Of a stretch of DNA of 64,000 bases, positions 46,949 through 59,161 are shown one piece after another. The position numbers and the translations under genes were made by a program. The notes under the pieces are model-generated. The model had not been told where the DNA came from and ran no database searches. It worked only from the letters and a program-made list of their open reading frames with translations. Where the stretch lies: positions 11,370,183 to 11,434,182 of the forward strand of contig NC_133117.1 of the NCBI RefSeq assembly GCF_022965805.1. Reading direction: 5' to 3'. This DNA comes from Primulina eburnea. Its lineage: Eukaryota; Streptophyta; Magnoliopsida; Lamiales; Gesneriaceae. Numbering within the stretch: the first letter of the stretch is position 1; the number at the start of each line of letters is the position of its first letter.

Positions 46949-49791
46949 TCAGTTCGGCGTGTCTTGGAACCGGGTGATTCCAAGTTGTGGCTCAATTGTG
47001 CCACCCATGTAGTGCTTCAGTCGCTGGGCATTGACCGTAAATGCCCCATCCTTCCCATCTTTCAATTCTACAGCTCCCGATGGATAAACTTTCGAGATCA
47101 CGAATGGACCGGACCATCGCGACTTCAATTTACCGGGAAACAAGCGCAACCGGGAGTTGTAGAGCAGAACACTTTCACCCTCCTTAAATTCTCTCTCGAT
47201 GATTCTTTTGTCATGAGCCTTTTTGGTTTTCTCCTTGTAAGACAGTGCAAGATCGTAAGCCAAATTGCGGAACTCCTCCAACTGGTCCAATTGAAGCAAA
47301 CGCTGTTAACCTGCATCAGTAAAATTAAAGTTCAGCGCTTTTGTTGCCCAATATGCCCGATGCTCCAACTTGACAGGTAAATGACATGCTTTACCAAATA
47401 ACAACCTATACGGTGTAGTGCCTATAGGTGTTTTAAAAGCAGTCCTATATGCCCATAGAGCATCATCTAACCTCACCGACCAGTCTTTCCTACTGACGCA
47501 TACCACTTTCTCCAGAATTCTCTTTATCTCTCGGTTCGACACTTCCACTTGACCACTCGTCTGGGGGTGATAAGGGGTAGAGATCTTATGTGTGACACCA
47601 TATTTGCTTAAAAGTTTTTCAAAGAGTTTGTTGCAAAAATGAGTGCCACCATCACTAATGATTGCTCGTGGTGTTCCAAAGCGGTTAAAAATGTTTTTCT
47701 TCAAAAATTTTAGAACCACTTGAGCATCATTAGTGGCGTATGCTTCCGCCTCTACCCACTTAGACACATAATCCACCGCCACCAAAATGTATTTTTCGTG
47801 AAAGAACTGGGAAACGGTCCCATGAAATCTATTCCCCACACATCAAAAACCTCACACTCAATGATATTATTTAAAGGCATTTCGTGACGGTTAGAGATGT
47901 TACCTGTCCGTTGGCATTTATCACATGCTAGCACATAAGAACGAGCATCTTTAAAGAGGGTTGGCCAATAAAAGCCACATTCGAGTACCTTAGATGCCGT
48001 CCTCGTTGGTCCAAAGTGACCACCTACCTCACGGTCATGGCAATGAGTAAGAATCGATCCCATCTCTTCCTCCGCCACACATCTCCGAATCATAGAATCT
48101 GCACAAATCTTAAACAAGAAAGGTTCCTCCCAAAAATAATATTTCACGTCCGAAAAGAATTTCTTTCTTTGGTGAAATGTTAGATTTGGGGGAGGTGAGC
48201 CTGTAACAAGAAAATTCGCAAGATTTTCATACCATGGACAATTTTTTACCTCAAACAACTGCTCATCCGGAAACCAATCATTAATCGCATCAGTCACACA
48301 ATCATTACTGATAAATTCTAATCTAGACAAATGATCTGCAACCACATTCTCAACACCCTTCCTATCTTTTTTTCCACATCAAATTCTTGCAATAATAAAA
48401 TCCACCGAAGTAAGCGTGGCTTTGCATCTTTCTTTGCAAGTAAATATTTAAGGGCAGAATGATCAGTAAACACAATTACTTTAGACAAAACAAGATAAGC
48501 ATGAAACTTGTCAAGTGCAAACACTACTGCAAGTAACTCTTTTTCGGTGGTGGCAGAATTCAATTGTGCTTCATCTAGAGTCCTACTTGCATAGTATATG
48601 GTGTGAAATACCTTGTTTTGTCTTTGTCCGAGGACAGCACCTACCGCAGTATCGCTAGCATCGCACATGATCTCGAAGGGTAGATCCCAATCTGGTGCCA
48701 CCAAGACAGGAGCCGTCACTAAGCGCTCTTTCAACTTCTCGTATGCCTGCAAATAATCAGAATTGAAATCAAAAGGCACATCTTTCATGAGTAAAGAAGA
48801 TAAAGGTTTCGCAATTTTAGAAAAATCTTTGATGAAACGTCGATAAAAACCGGCGTGGCCTAAAAAACTTCTAACTCCCTTTATGGACGCCGGAGGTGGT
48901 AAGTTCTTGATAACTTCAACTTTCGCCTTATCCACCTCTATTTCGTGCCCCGAAACCTTGTGCCCTAGGACAATTCCCTCTTGTACCATAAAGTGGCATT
49001 TTTCCCAATTAAGCACCAAGTTTGTCTCCTCACATCTCCTCAACACTACCTGCAAGTTCTGCAAACAATCATTAAAAGACGAGCCAAAAATCGAGAAGTC
49101 ATCCATAAATATCTCAAGAAAAGTTTCAATCATATCATGGAATATAGCAGTCATGCATCGCTGAAAAGTGGCAGGGGCATTACACAAACCAAATGGCATC
49201 CGTCTAAAAGCAAAAGTGCCATAAGGACAAGTGAAAGTGGTTTTCTCTTGGTCCTCGGGTGCAATCATGATTTGGTTATACCCAGAATACCCATCTAAAA
49301 ATCAATAGAACTCATGACCCGCTAACCTCTCAAGCATTTGATCAATAAAGGGAAGGGTAAAGTGGTCTTTACGGGTAGCATCATTCAATTTCCTATAATC
49401 AATGCACACACGCCATCCCGTAACAGTCCTAGTGGGTATTAATTCATTATTTTCATTTGTGATAACAGTAATCCCACCTTTCTTTGGCACACACTGAACA
49501 GGACTTACCCATGCACTATCAGATATAGGATAGATAATACCTGCGTCGAGAAGCTTAATTGTTTCAGCCTTTACTACCTCTTGCATCTTTGGATTTAATC
49601 GTCTTTGAGGTTGCACAAGAGGTGAGTACTTCTCTTCCATCAAGATCTTGTGCATGCAGACGGATGGATTTATTCCTTTGATATCTGCCACCTTCCACGC
49701 AAATGCACCCTTGTGCGCTTTCAAAACTTCCAACAGCTTGTCCTCCATCACATCTGTCAAAGCAGCAGAAAATGACAGGTAAAGTGTTATT
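46949..49791 (-). pseudogene. pol: Element E pol: RT, RNase H, integrase
   Basis: Frames 49302-49760, 48318-49268, 47752-48345, 47306-47839 and 46949-47299 follow one another. RT: GIIYPISDSAWVSPVQCVP, VCIDYRKLND, a stop at 49302, [15 protein letters not shown], the catalytic FMDDFSIFG and [13 protein letters not shown]. RNase [16 protein letters not shown] and [12 protein letters not shown]. Integrase: the finger ends CDKCQRTGN; core [34 protein letters not shown] and [15 protein letters not shown] (all three acidic residues kept); C-terminal LLYNSRLRLFPGKLKSRWSG. Lesions seen: a stop near 49302, frameshifts near 49760, 48340 and 47800, and a stop at 47306. It is less decayed than element 1. 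Confidence 0.88.
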
Positions 49792-51731
49792 CTAACCTAA
49801 GTATACGTACTTGAGGTGTGGAGGCAACGGCTTTAGCTCAAGCGTTGGTGGATCCTCGATGCTTGACCTTTGAGGGGTCAAATCTCTTCGTTCCCCTAGA
49901 TCCTCCAATCGCATCCTTATTGGCCTTCTCCATGGTTGGTTGGCATTAAAGCGTGCCACAATTTCAGCTCTTTCTTTGTCTAACTCCTCTTCTCCCAATT
50001 CAGTATTGATAGTGGCCTCCAAAGGGTCCCTAAGAGCATCCTGCACGTAGTTGGATACAAGAGAGTCAAAAGCATCAATTCTAAAACAACTATCAGAATG
50101 CAGTGTGTGCTTAAGTGCATTAAAAACATCAAATGTAATCTCTTCTTCGCCCACTCTCAATCTCAACTTTCCCTCTTGCACATCAATAAGTGCCTTGCCA
50201 GTCGCAAGGAATGGTCTCCCCAAAATGAGAGGCATCTCGGTATCCTCCTCCATGTCGAGCACCACGAAATCGGCCGGAAAAATGAATTTGTCCACCTTCA
50301 CTAGAACATCCTCAACCACTCCGCGGGGGTACTTGACAGATCTGTCAGCCAGTTGCAAGGACATCCTCGTCGGCTTAGGCTCTCCCAACCCAAGTTTCCT
50401 AAACACAGAAAATGGCATCAGATTAATACTTGCACCAAGATCACATAATGCTTTATGAAAAACAACATCACCAATCATGCAAGGAATAGAGAAACTCCCT
50501 AGGTCTTTTAGCTTAGGTGGGATTTTGTTTTGCACCAAAGCGGAGCAATTTTCAGTTAAGTTGACTGTCATATGATCCTCCAACTTCCTCTTATTTGCTA
50601 AGATATCCTTCAAAAATTTAGCATAACTAGGCATTTGCATTAGAGCATCGGCAAAGGGAATATTGATATGCAACTTTTTAAACACCTCGAGAAACTTACC
50701 AAATTGTGCATCTAGTTTTGCTTTTTTCAATGCAGCAGGAAAAGGAGGAGGTATAACAATTTTTGGTTGTGTAGTGGGTGTTAGTGTAGGGTTAGAAGAC
50801 TTACCTTTAGATGTCGCCTCTTGTTCATCCGGCACTTGGCTTTTCTCTTTTTCTCTAGGCTTCAAAACTTTCCCGCTCTTCAACTCAATGGCCTTCACTT
50901 GCTCTTTTGGATTAGTCTCGGTATTACTTGGCAAGGTGCCCGGCTCTCTACTTGCTATCATCTTGGCCAACTGTCCAATTTGATTCTCGAGCCCCTTTAT
51001 CGATGCATCTTGGTTTTGGAGTCGAGTTTCAGTGGAAGAAATAAACTTAGACATCATTTGCTCCAAGTTGGACTTTTCTTCTCTAGGAGGATCGGATCTG
51101 TACATCGGTTGTTTGCCATATTGTTGTCCTCCTTGTCGTCTATTCTGACTGTTTTGACCGCCCCACGAGAAGTTGGGATGTTGCCTCCACACAGGATTGT
51201 ATGTGTTCGAATAAGGGTCATTCCTTGGGCAGTTTTGGACTCCCACTTGATTCACCGGTGCCTCATTTTGCACATAGAAGGGATTTCCATCTTGACAGTC
51301 TTTCACATAGTGCTCTCCTCCACACTTTTCACAGAATATCTCTTGAAGACGCATAGCCGTGCCACCCACATTCAAGCCGTCTATTTTCCTTTTTAAAGCG
51401 TCAAGTTGTGCAGTAATAACAGAAAAATCAGTTACCTGGTGAACTCCGGCACTTCTCCGCTGGTTGTTCCTGTCAGATTGAGGATGATAGCTGCTAGCAG
51501 CCATCTCCTCCAACAACTCATATCCTTCTTCCGCAGTCTTCCTCAAAAGGTTCCCACACGCAGCAGCATCTATCATAGTACGATTAGGAGTAAGTAAGCC
51601 ATAATAGAAGGTTTGAACGACTAACCCAAGTGGCAACTCGTGATGTGGGCATCTTCATAATAGATCTTTGAAATGCTCCCACACCTCATATAGTGACTCT
51701 TGATCGAACTGAGCAAATGTTGTGATGTCTG
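49792..51731 (-). pseudogene. gag: Element E gag C-terminus and protease, N-terminus lost
   Basis: One 614-codon frame from 51636, with homologous sequence extending to 51731 (FDQESLYEVWE). It contains the gag end (MPLGLVVQTFYYGLLTPNRT, AYELLEEMA-like), a zinc knuckle CEKCGGEHYVKDCQ, a long linker, and the protease with intact ALCDLGASINLMP and LGRPFLATGKALID. It ends at 49792 where the family continues. The N-terminal half of gag is missing because of the inversion breakpoint at 51731. Confidence 0.85.
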
Positions 51732-53334
51732 TTTTTCTTTCTTATCATTGTTTCAGTCTACCATGGTTATTAGCTTTCATATTTTTAGTCTGCATTTGTG
51801 TTTGCATTCTTAGTGTCTGTTTCGTTTTGTGCAATGAGGGCATTGCACAACTCGAGTATGAGGGGGGGTAGATTGTTATGTTTGATTAGTTATTCGTTGC
51901 ATTTATTTTGTCTAGTGTCGTTTATGGTGAGAAGACATAATTTATGCGCCAATGATGAGGTCAGATTGTTAGTATACAATAGTATTGATCGGGTCATTTC
52001 ATGAACGGTACTCTTGATTGTTAAAGCATGAATGTTGGCTCAAGTTTGAACTTTTTAAGCACATATGTGTGGGGACTAGAAGTTTGTAGGAATAATGGTG
52101 AAATTTGAAAGTTTTGTGTGGTTAACTTGAAAGGCACCATTTATGAGTTGATTTAGCATGTAAACCCGTGAAAATAAGTCGCTAATTGAGACCTCGAATG
52201 AGAAAATTTATTTTGCCTTGAACTGTACATTTACCTCCTTTCCAATGCACTGAATTAAAATGTCATACTCCTAACCAGCTGTAATCCAAAAGATTATATT
52301 CTTAGCCTAGGGAGTACATGTGTGAAAATTGTGCATTAAAAAAAAAAAAAAGAGAAAAAGAGAAGGAAGAAGGAGATGTAAGGTGAGGGGGAGCCGAAAT
52401 AAAAGGAATGAAATTCTATTCCTAGGCTAAAAGTTGGAGATGTAAGGAGACGCGGAAAGTCAGACGAAACGTCTTGACGATTGCACAATGAAATGATCGG
52501 TGTACTCCCAATTTTTAGCCACTCGAGCTTATTTTCCTTCTTTTCGACACCCTTATCTACACTTAAAAAGTTGAATAAAGTTCAATTAATGGCTAGTGAT
52601 AAATGGACACGGGGATGCATGCTAGTGAGACTTGTATTGAAGTGTTAAATTGAGTGACTCGCATGATTGGATAATTGATCTATTTGAAATACGGATGACT
52701 AGACCCATCATAACACACACACACGTTCAAATTAGTGTCAAGATTTATGTGTAGATGAGAATGAGTATTCGTTTGAGATTTGACTTGATTATGATTTGTA
52801 CGGGAGAAAGATCACTGAGGCATGAGCATAAAATTTGTTAACTCACCATTGATATTTAATTGTGTTAGTTATTTCGTGTTTGAGTAATTTTGTGGTTGTT
52901 GAGTTTGTTTAGTATCTCGTGCTTTAACCTATTTTACTTGAGGGCAAGCAAAAGGTCAGTATGAGGGTGTTGATATGTGTCATTTTTACGTATTTTATTG
53001 CATTAGTTTTAGTTGTGTTTGCATTGTGCATGCATGCATTTTAGTTACATGTTGTTCATTTTTGAGCAAACATCTGCATTCTATCATATCTCACTGGGTT
53101 GTAACGAATTTGCAGGTAAAAGTGACCGGAAAACCAAAGATGGAGCAAAGTGTACAAATGAGAAGGCAACAGACAGAATGAGTGGCGCCCGAGCGGTAAT
53201 TTTCTACCGCCCGGGCGCGAAAGGTGACCAGGGCAACAGAAAGGTTGGCGCTCGAGCGGTAGTTTTCTACCGCCCGAGCGCGAGAGCCACTCACCCCAAG
53301 AACTTTGACAGAAAGGTCGGCGCTCGAGCGGTAG
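51732..53334 (+). repeat. Inverted partial copy of element E 3' end (E')
   Basis: Reverse complement of 43573-45174 with few differences, so the two form 1.6-kb arms around a 6.6-kb centre. It comprises the non-coding 3' region, a GTATGAGGGTGT polypurine-like tract and the first 364 bp of an LTR (from TGATATGTGTC at 52971). It ends inside a hairpin unit, fused to LTR B. Confidence 0.9.
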
Positions 53335-53497
53335 AAAAGGACCGCCCGAGCGCCAATGCATCGCAAATTGATCTTTGGACAGAACGTAGGGCGCCCGAGC
53401 GGTAGAAATTGACCGCTCGAGCGCCAGGGAATTGTAAGATAAGTAACCGGGCAGAAGGTTCGGCGCCCGGGCGGTAATTCTTGACCGCCCGAGCGCC
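53184..53497. repeat. GC-rich hairpin array (5 units) across the E'/B fusion
   Basis: Hairpins 53184-53219, 53247-53282, 53319-53354, 53390-53425 and 53462-53497; steps 63, 72, 71 and 72 bp. The first two belong to E', the last two to LTR B, and the third is the fusion point. Spacing is undisturbed at the fusion. Confidence 0.92.
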
Positions 53498-55265
53498 ACC
53501 TGGAAATCATGAAGTGCGCCACTTGCTTTCATGCATGTCATGGATGTATATATATATATATATACACATGCAAATCCTTCAGAATATTTAGAAGGAAATC
53601 GATAAGTTGGGGAAAGGCTTCGTTCTGGAGTTTTGGAAATTAAGTACGAGAAATCCGTCAGTCAGATTTTGAATCTGACTTCGGTACCGTGTTTCTAGCA
53701 ACGACAGCTACAACTGGACGTAAGTTTTGTTACGTTTAGACAAGATTTGACTTTATGATAGTGTTAGAATTAAATATGAATCAGATATGATGTTTCTACT
53801 ACCGTAGACATTGTTGAATTAAAGTCAGATTAAAGAACAGATTGTTTCTGTAATTGTTATGATTTTCGAAGGATATTGACTGAGATTTTGATATCAGAAT
53901 TGTGTATTACTGATTGTGAACATACCGATACTGAGATTATGAGTTCTGGTATTATATATGTGGTGTTCAGATTGACGAGGTTATTCAGACTTTATTGTTA
54001 TGCCGTCGAAACATCAGTAGATTGATATTGATCAGATTCAGTATTGATTGAGATTGATCAGACTCAGTAATTATTCAGATTATATTGTGATATCGATGAT
54101 ATGAATTGAATTGTGTCTTGTTCAGATATTGATCAGATTATATACTGATTTGAGTATTGATCAGAACAGATTGTGTATTGAGTTATTCACTGACACAGCG
54201 TATTCGATATTGTCATTTCAGATTTGATATGGACAGAGTTGAATACCAGACTTCGTCTTCGTCAGACAGGGACGACAAAGGTATAATTCATGTGATATTC
54301 GGGAAGATACAACTCAAATAAGATCCTATTTGAGTTTCCCAATAAAATCACATACTAGATTATTGTTATATTCTGATATGAATATTCTTTGTTTATATGC
54401 TGATATGCTATGCTTTGTTTACAGATTGCTATGCATTGCATTTAAGATAGGAGAGTCGTTGACAGCTATTGTCAAATATCTAGATGTTCGGTGTATCCCA
54501 GCTTAGGAGCAGCTCTGACTCCTATTGCAGCCGTCGATACAGCTCTGACCGAAGTCTAGGAATAAGACGTACAGTCACCCCGAGTGGGAGGGTAGGTGAC
54601 AGCCATTGACGTCTTATTCACACCGGGATCCCTAGAGTTATAGTTGAGTCGAGTCTAGACATGATTTGACTAGAACTGCATGTGTTTATGAATGTGGTTT
54701 CATAGACTATGAAACACATGCTTATTGCTTTCATTTATGATAGCATGTTTATATGATTTGATCTAAATTGCATGTTAGCTGAATCGAGTTGCATGCTTAT
54801 TTCGAACAGATTTCATCGATTATGCAATCTATTATTTTGAGTATGTTCATGATAGCTTGTTTTATGATTTAGATTGTTTATATACATGCTTACCATGTTT
54901 TATACTGGGATTTATTCTCACCGGAGTTATCCGGCTGTTGTCTTGTTTTGTATGTGTGCATGACAACAGGTGGGGCTGGATCGGGGTCAAGAAGATGATA
55001 AGAGAAGACGAGTTAGCGTGGTGATTTCGGACTTACTGTAGATTTGGTTTACTACTTGAACTTAGTAACCAAACCTTAGACTTAGATCGTACATTATTGT
55101 ACTGTTATACTGAAATGTATTTTATACTGAGATGTATATTATTTAGCTTCCATTACCTTCCGCATTTACATTTTAAAAAGAAAAAAATTTTTGACCCTGT
55201 TTATCAGAACTGATAATTAAATCCCAACGATGATTAAGAAGATGATTAGCGTCCGGGTCCCCACA
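53317..55265 (+). repeat. LTR B copy 1, 5' end replaced by E'
   Basis: From the fused hairpin to GGTCCCCACA at 55265; matches 59160-61138. The first ~125 bp of a normal LTR B are missing. The (TA)n run is short (53545-53563). It keeps the segment CTCACCGGAGTTATCCGG ... GGGGCTGGATC (54916-54990) shared with LTR A. Confidence 0.9.
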
Positions 55266-55270
55266 ACAGG

Positions 55271-55282
55271 TGGTATCAGAGC
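55271..55282 (+). other. Primer-binding site, family B copy 1
   Basis: TGGTATCAGAGC, five bases after the LTR end. Confidence 0.92.
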
Positions 55283-55607
55283 GATAGATCCTTTAGATTG
55301 AGATAGTCAGAGATGATAGATCCTTTAGACTGAGATAGATGGAGATAAGATAGAATGAGCGGGGTAGATTGAATTTTCTTTCCTTGCATGTGATTGCTAG
55401 CATGAGAATTATTTTAATGTTGACTTACATTGTGTGTGCTAGCATGATTTATTGCTTTCCCTATTACATGTTGTTTGTTATCTGATTTGACTACAACATG
55501 TAGTCATCAAGACTGAATCAGAACCGAGTCTGAATCAGAGGTATATGATCAGAGGAGGGCTGAGACAGATTATATAGATTGGGTATTAATTTGTTTGATA
55601 TTCAGAT

Positions 55608-56507
55608 ATACCTCCACGGCGAATTCCAGAAAGGGGTAGTACTTCGTCCGAACAGATAGATGCATCAGAAACTCAGATGGAAGTAAAGTTGGCAGAATTG
55701 CAGTTATTACAGCCGCCGATTCTGAGTGGTACCGAGACATCTGAAGAGTGTCAGAACTGGGTTGATGACATAGAAATACTATTTGATTTACTCGATTGCA
55801 CAGATGAACAGAAAGTTAAATTGGTATTTCACCAGTTACGAGAGGCTGCCAGAAGTTGGTGGATTACAATCAAAGGAGTCTTAGCACAACGTGGTATTGT
55901 GATCACGTGGGAAGTCTTCAAGACTGAATTCTATCAAAGATTTTTCTCATTCTCGTACCGAGAGGACAAGAAAGCGGAGTTTGAGAATTTGAGCCAAGGT
56001 CAATTGAATATTGATGAATATATTGCTAAATTCTCTACTCTACTGCATTTTGCTCCTCATTTAGCTGGAAATGATGAAGCCATAGTAAATCAGTTCATCA
56101 GAGGGTTGAATTCAGAGGTAGTTGCATTTATGAATCTGCAGCGACCTTACCATTTTGCTGATATCTTGAGTAGAGCGAAGAGAGCTGAAGCGAGTCTGAT
56201 TAGACAGCTAGGGAGGTTGTGTGTGAAGCAACCCCAGACACAGCAATCCCCTCTCAGATTTGATCGCGGCAGTACGAGTGGGAAGCAAGATTTGCTGAAA
56301 ACTCGAAAGAAGCCATTCAAGAAGTTGGGGAGTAGTTCCTCTAGCTCAAGTGGTTCCAGTCCAAGTCATATTGGAGTCTATTGCAGGAATTGCGGAGGGA
56401 GACATTTCTCAGAGCAATGCCAAGGAGTGCTTGGTAGATGCAATATTTGTAAACAGCCGGGACACTTTGCTAGAGTCTGTCCCCAGAAAGGTTCCCGAAG
56501 ATTTTAG
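55608..56507 (+). CDS. gag: Family B gag, open frame
   Basis: Gag of a chromovirus-type element: gag domain (EECQNWVDDIEILFDLLDC, SWWITIKGVL, FKTEFYQRFF, SQGQLNIDEYIAKFSTLL), a basic linker, and two zinc knuckles, CRNCGGRHFSEQC and CNICKQPGHFARVC. The 276-codon frame opens at the ATG at 55677. The family start (MPPRR in element A) corresponds to ATACCTCCACGG at 55608, in frame and without a stop before 55677. The original start codon is therefore changed to ATA and the first 23 codons are probably not used. Everything downstream is uninterrupted. Expression is unknown. Confidence 0.75.
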   Translation: MPPRRIPERGSTSSEQIDASETQMEVKLAELQLLQPPILSGTETSEECQNWVDDIEILFDLLDCTDEQKVKLVFHQLREAARSWWITIKGVLAQRGIVITWEVFKTEFYQRFFSFSYREDKKAEFENLSQGQLNIDEYIAKFSTLLHFAPHLAGNDEAIVNQFIRGLNSEVVAFMNLQRPYHFADILSRAKRAEASLIRQLGRLCVKQPQTQQSPLRFDRGSTSGKQDLLKTRKKPFKKLGSSSSSSSGSSPSHIGVYCRNCGGRHFSEQCQGVLGRCNICKQPGHFARVCPQKGSRRF

Positions 56508-59021
56508 GGAACAGAATCGAGAAACAGACCCAGAATACACTACAGGTATTATTCTTTTATGATTCTATTGCATATGTATTGATATATACTAATGCATTTG
56601 TTAAGAATATCTTTGACTAAGTTGCATGGAGATATGCTGTATCTGTTGGGTTTGTATGTACTGTAGTATTGATGTCCTTGCTTGTTGAGGAAATGTTGAT
56701 ATCAGAGACTTCTGTATATATTGTATACTACAGTAAGATGAGAATGAAATAGAAATAGATTATGATGTACTTGTGTTTTCTGATTTGAACGCATTATTGA
56801 TATGTATATGCTGAACAAGTACAGACATATTGTAGAATTGTTCCAGAAATGGTAAGAGTCAGACCAGAGATGACTGATCAGTGGAGATACCACGATAAGG
56901 ATTCTAGATTTAGAATTCCTTTGATATCTGTAGTGTATATGACTCGATTAATACAGAAAGGAACAGAATGTATCCTTATGTATTCAGTAAACTTACTGAA
57001 ATCGAGTCTAGCATTGGCAGATTTGCCAATAATGCATGAGTTGGCTGGTATCCTTATGTATTCAGAATTGAATTCAGCTCAGATACTGATTGTTATTTTA
57101 GAATTCAACACAGAATAACGTTGAATGTATAGAATGATACAGAATGAAGTGAAAGATCAGTAGAAGAGTACCGACCAGGAGTTACATCTGATTTAGTGTT
57201 TCTCTTTGGCGTGTTCCAGTATCTTCAGAGATGTTCTGATGATTCTATGCTTGTTATATCTATGAGATTTTGATATAATTGCAGCATTTGATTGATTGAA
57301 TTGAATATCTGAAGATTGTGTTAGATATTCTGAGAACTATAATGATTGTATACAGAAATTATTCAGATAAAAATCCTGCTTGACACAGATTGTATTCAGA
57401 ATGTGCGTTATCTGAAGCTAGTATACAGATTGATTCTAATACAGTTGAAATTGCGATCAGTGACTGATAAGATATCGATATGAGAAAGAACAGGAAGTTC
57501 AGAAATGTATGTTGTCGGATTTGACAGATTATTTTATTCAACTGTTGCTCTATATCTGCTGAGTATTGGTATTGTTCTGAATCAGTATTTGAGTTATCTT
57601 ATATTGTTTTGAATCCGTATATGCTACAGATTATTGTGAACCAGCGAGAGTATATACAGTTTCAACCGAATCAGAGCTGAATTCGAGAGTTACAGTAATT
57701 CAGGAATGTGATCAGAATGTTCAGAACTAGATTTTTATAATCAGAGCCGAATAACGGATATGTGATTTTGTGTTTTGTATGAGACTGATTATCTTATGAT
57801 GTCAGATGTGTCAGAATTGGACAACAAAGCTTGATATCGATAATCAGAGCCGAATACCAGGTAGGTATATTTTCTTTTATTTATGTTATTAACTGATTTG
57901 TTTATGTCAGTAGTTCGGATCTGAAATCACAGATAGGGTCAGAAATGCACCGTAGTGGATTCAGTTTCAGTTTGATGATTGAGAATGTATGATATTCGAA
58001 AAGATAGTTGTGATATAGACATATTAAATCAGTTATAGCAGAATTTATGCTGAAATGTTGGCAGAAATTGTACTGATATGTCTGAATTGCTAACAGAAAA
58101 GACAGAAAGATAGAAATCAGAAGATTTATTACAGAATTGTATAGTTCTAAATAGAAATGAGAGTACATTTCTATTGCTTTCGTAATGAAATTACCGCCAT
58201 TTTCTCCAGATCATGATAGAATATGATTGTGATTGATAGATTATTCAATCTATATTCTATTAGTTTGTACAAGATCATGTACAAACATGACCAAATGACA
58301 CAGATCGGTGTCAGAGAAGTGGTCAGAAAGATCAGAATGCCATAGTAGATTATATCAGATTGTGATTTGATTGATTTTGTATGTGTGACAAAGTATATCA
58401 CGAGCTCTCTCTTAAATGGTTTTACAGATTGACAGACCGTCAGACTGTATTAGCTAGATATTAGAAGATTTTGGTACAGCTTTAGTGCTAGATGTTAGCA
58501 CTAGTTGATATGACTTATTATCACTGCATGACAATACCTATCAGCCTACCAGATTGGTAATGAGATAGTTTCAGTCAGGACAGTATACAGTGAATACTAC
58601 AGATTTCTAATTCTTTTGAAGAAATTCGAAGGAAGATGAAGATAGTTCAGAAAGAACAGATGTCATAAACCAACATCGGATGATGATGATTGGTATTTGA
58701 GGTCGAGGATTGAATATGTCCTAGATTGAGAGCAACAGATTTAATGATAGTTGGCTGTATTGAATCATTATAGACTATGGAGTGGTTTATACGGATATTG
58801 TATAGCCCACATGGCAGGATTGATTTTGTCAGAATTAAATTGAGAAGTATTATGATAATATACTTCATGAATTCTTATTCAGATTTGAAATCAGAGGTTG
58901 ATACAAGAAAGAGATTTCAGAATGGATTCAGTAAGATGAGAGTTTGATTTAAACTCAGTTATACATTTCTTCTGATATAGTTAAATTGATTGTTTGTGAG
59001 TTCGAGGACGAATTCAGATCT
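56508..59021 (+). pseudogene. pol: Family B pol remnants, copy 1
   Basis: Only parts are readable. 56800-57116 gives MVRVRPEMTDQWRYHDKDS and LIQKGTECILMYSVNLL, the region between protease and RT, matching element A at 39945-40140. RT and RNase H are not seen. 57900-58600 has a decayed integrase-like stretch, identified only by position relative to element A. The rest is AT-rich with many stops. Confidence 0.6.
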
Positions 59022-59161
59022 AAGAGGGGGAGAAATGTAATGCCCGAGATTTAATTATTGTAATCAGACGTTGATTAATTGACATAATTGTGGTTATAAG
59101 AATTCAAATGGCGAGGCCGGGCGTCGTTGCATGGTTAGCCAAGAATTTGGACAGACCCTTC

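Larger units (their letters stand above)
42451..51731 (-). mobile_element. Element E: Athila-type element, gag end lost
   Basis: Minus-strand element with 3' LTR (42451-43936), polypurine tract, long 3' region, an extra ORF, pol, and gag cut at 51731. It is better preserved than element 1. It is inserted in LTR A on the left. On the right it fuses to an inverted copy of its own 3' end, so the 5' LTR and primer site are missing. Confidence 0.85.
53319..59035 (+). mobile_element. Family B element, copy 1 (gag-bearing, pol decayed)
   Basis: LTR, primer site at 55271-55282, gag frame, about 2.5 kb of decayed pol and a polypurine tract (AAGAGGGGGAGAAA, 59022-59035) before the next LTR. With no RT readable and gag open, it resembles non-autonomous gag-only elements. 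It shares its right LTR with the second copy. Confidence 0.85.

Noticed and set aside
53184..53497. CRISPR-like geometry (36-bp palindromic repeat, 27/36-bp spacers)
   Set aside because: The setting is a plant retrotransposon LTR. Repeats diverge from unit to unit, spacers share a common end word and recur between elements, and no cas gene or leader exists. It is a hairpin minisatellite.
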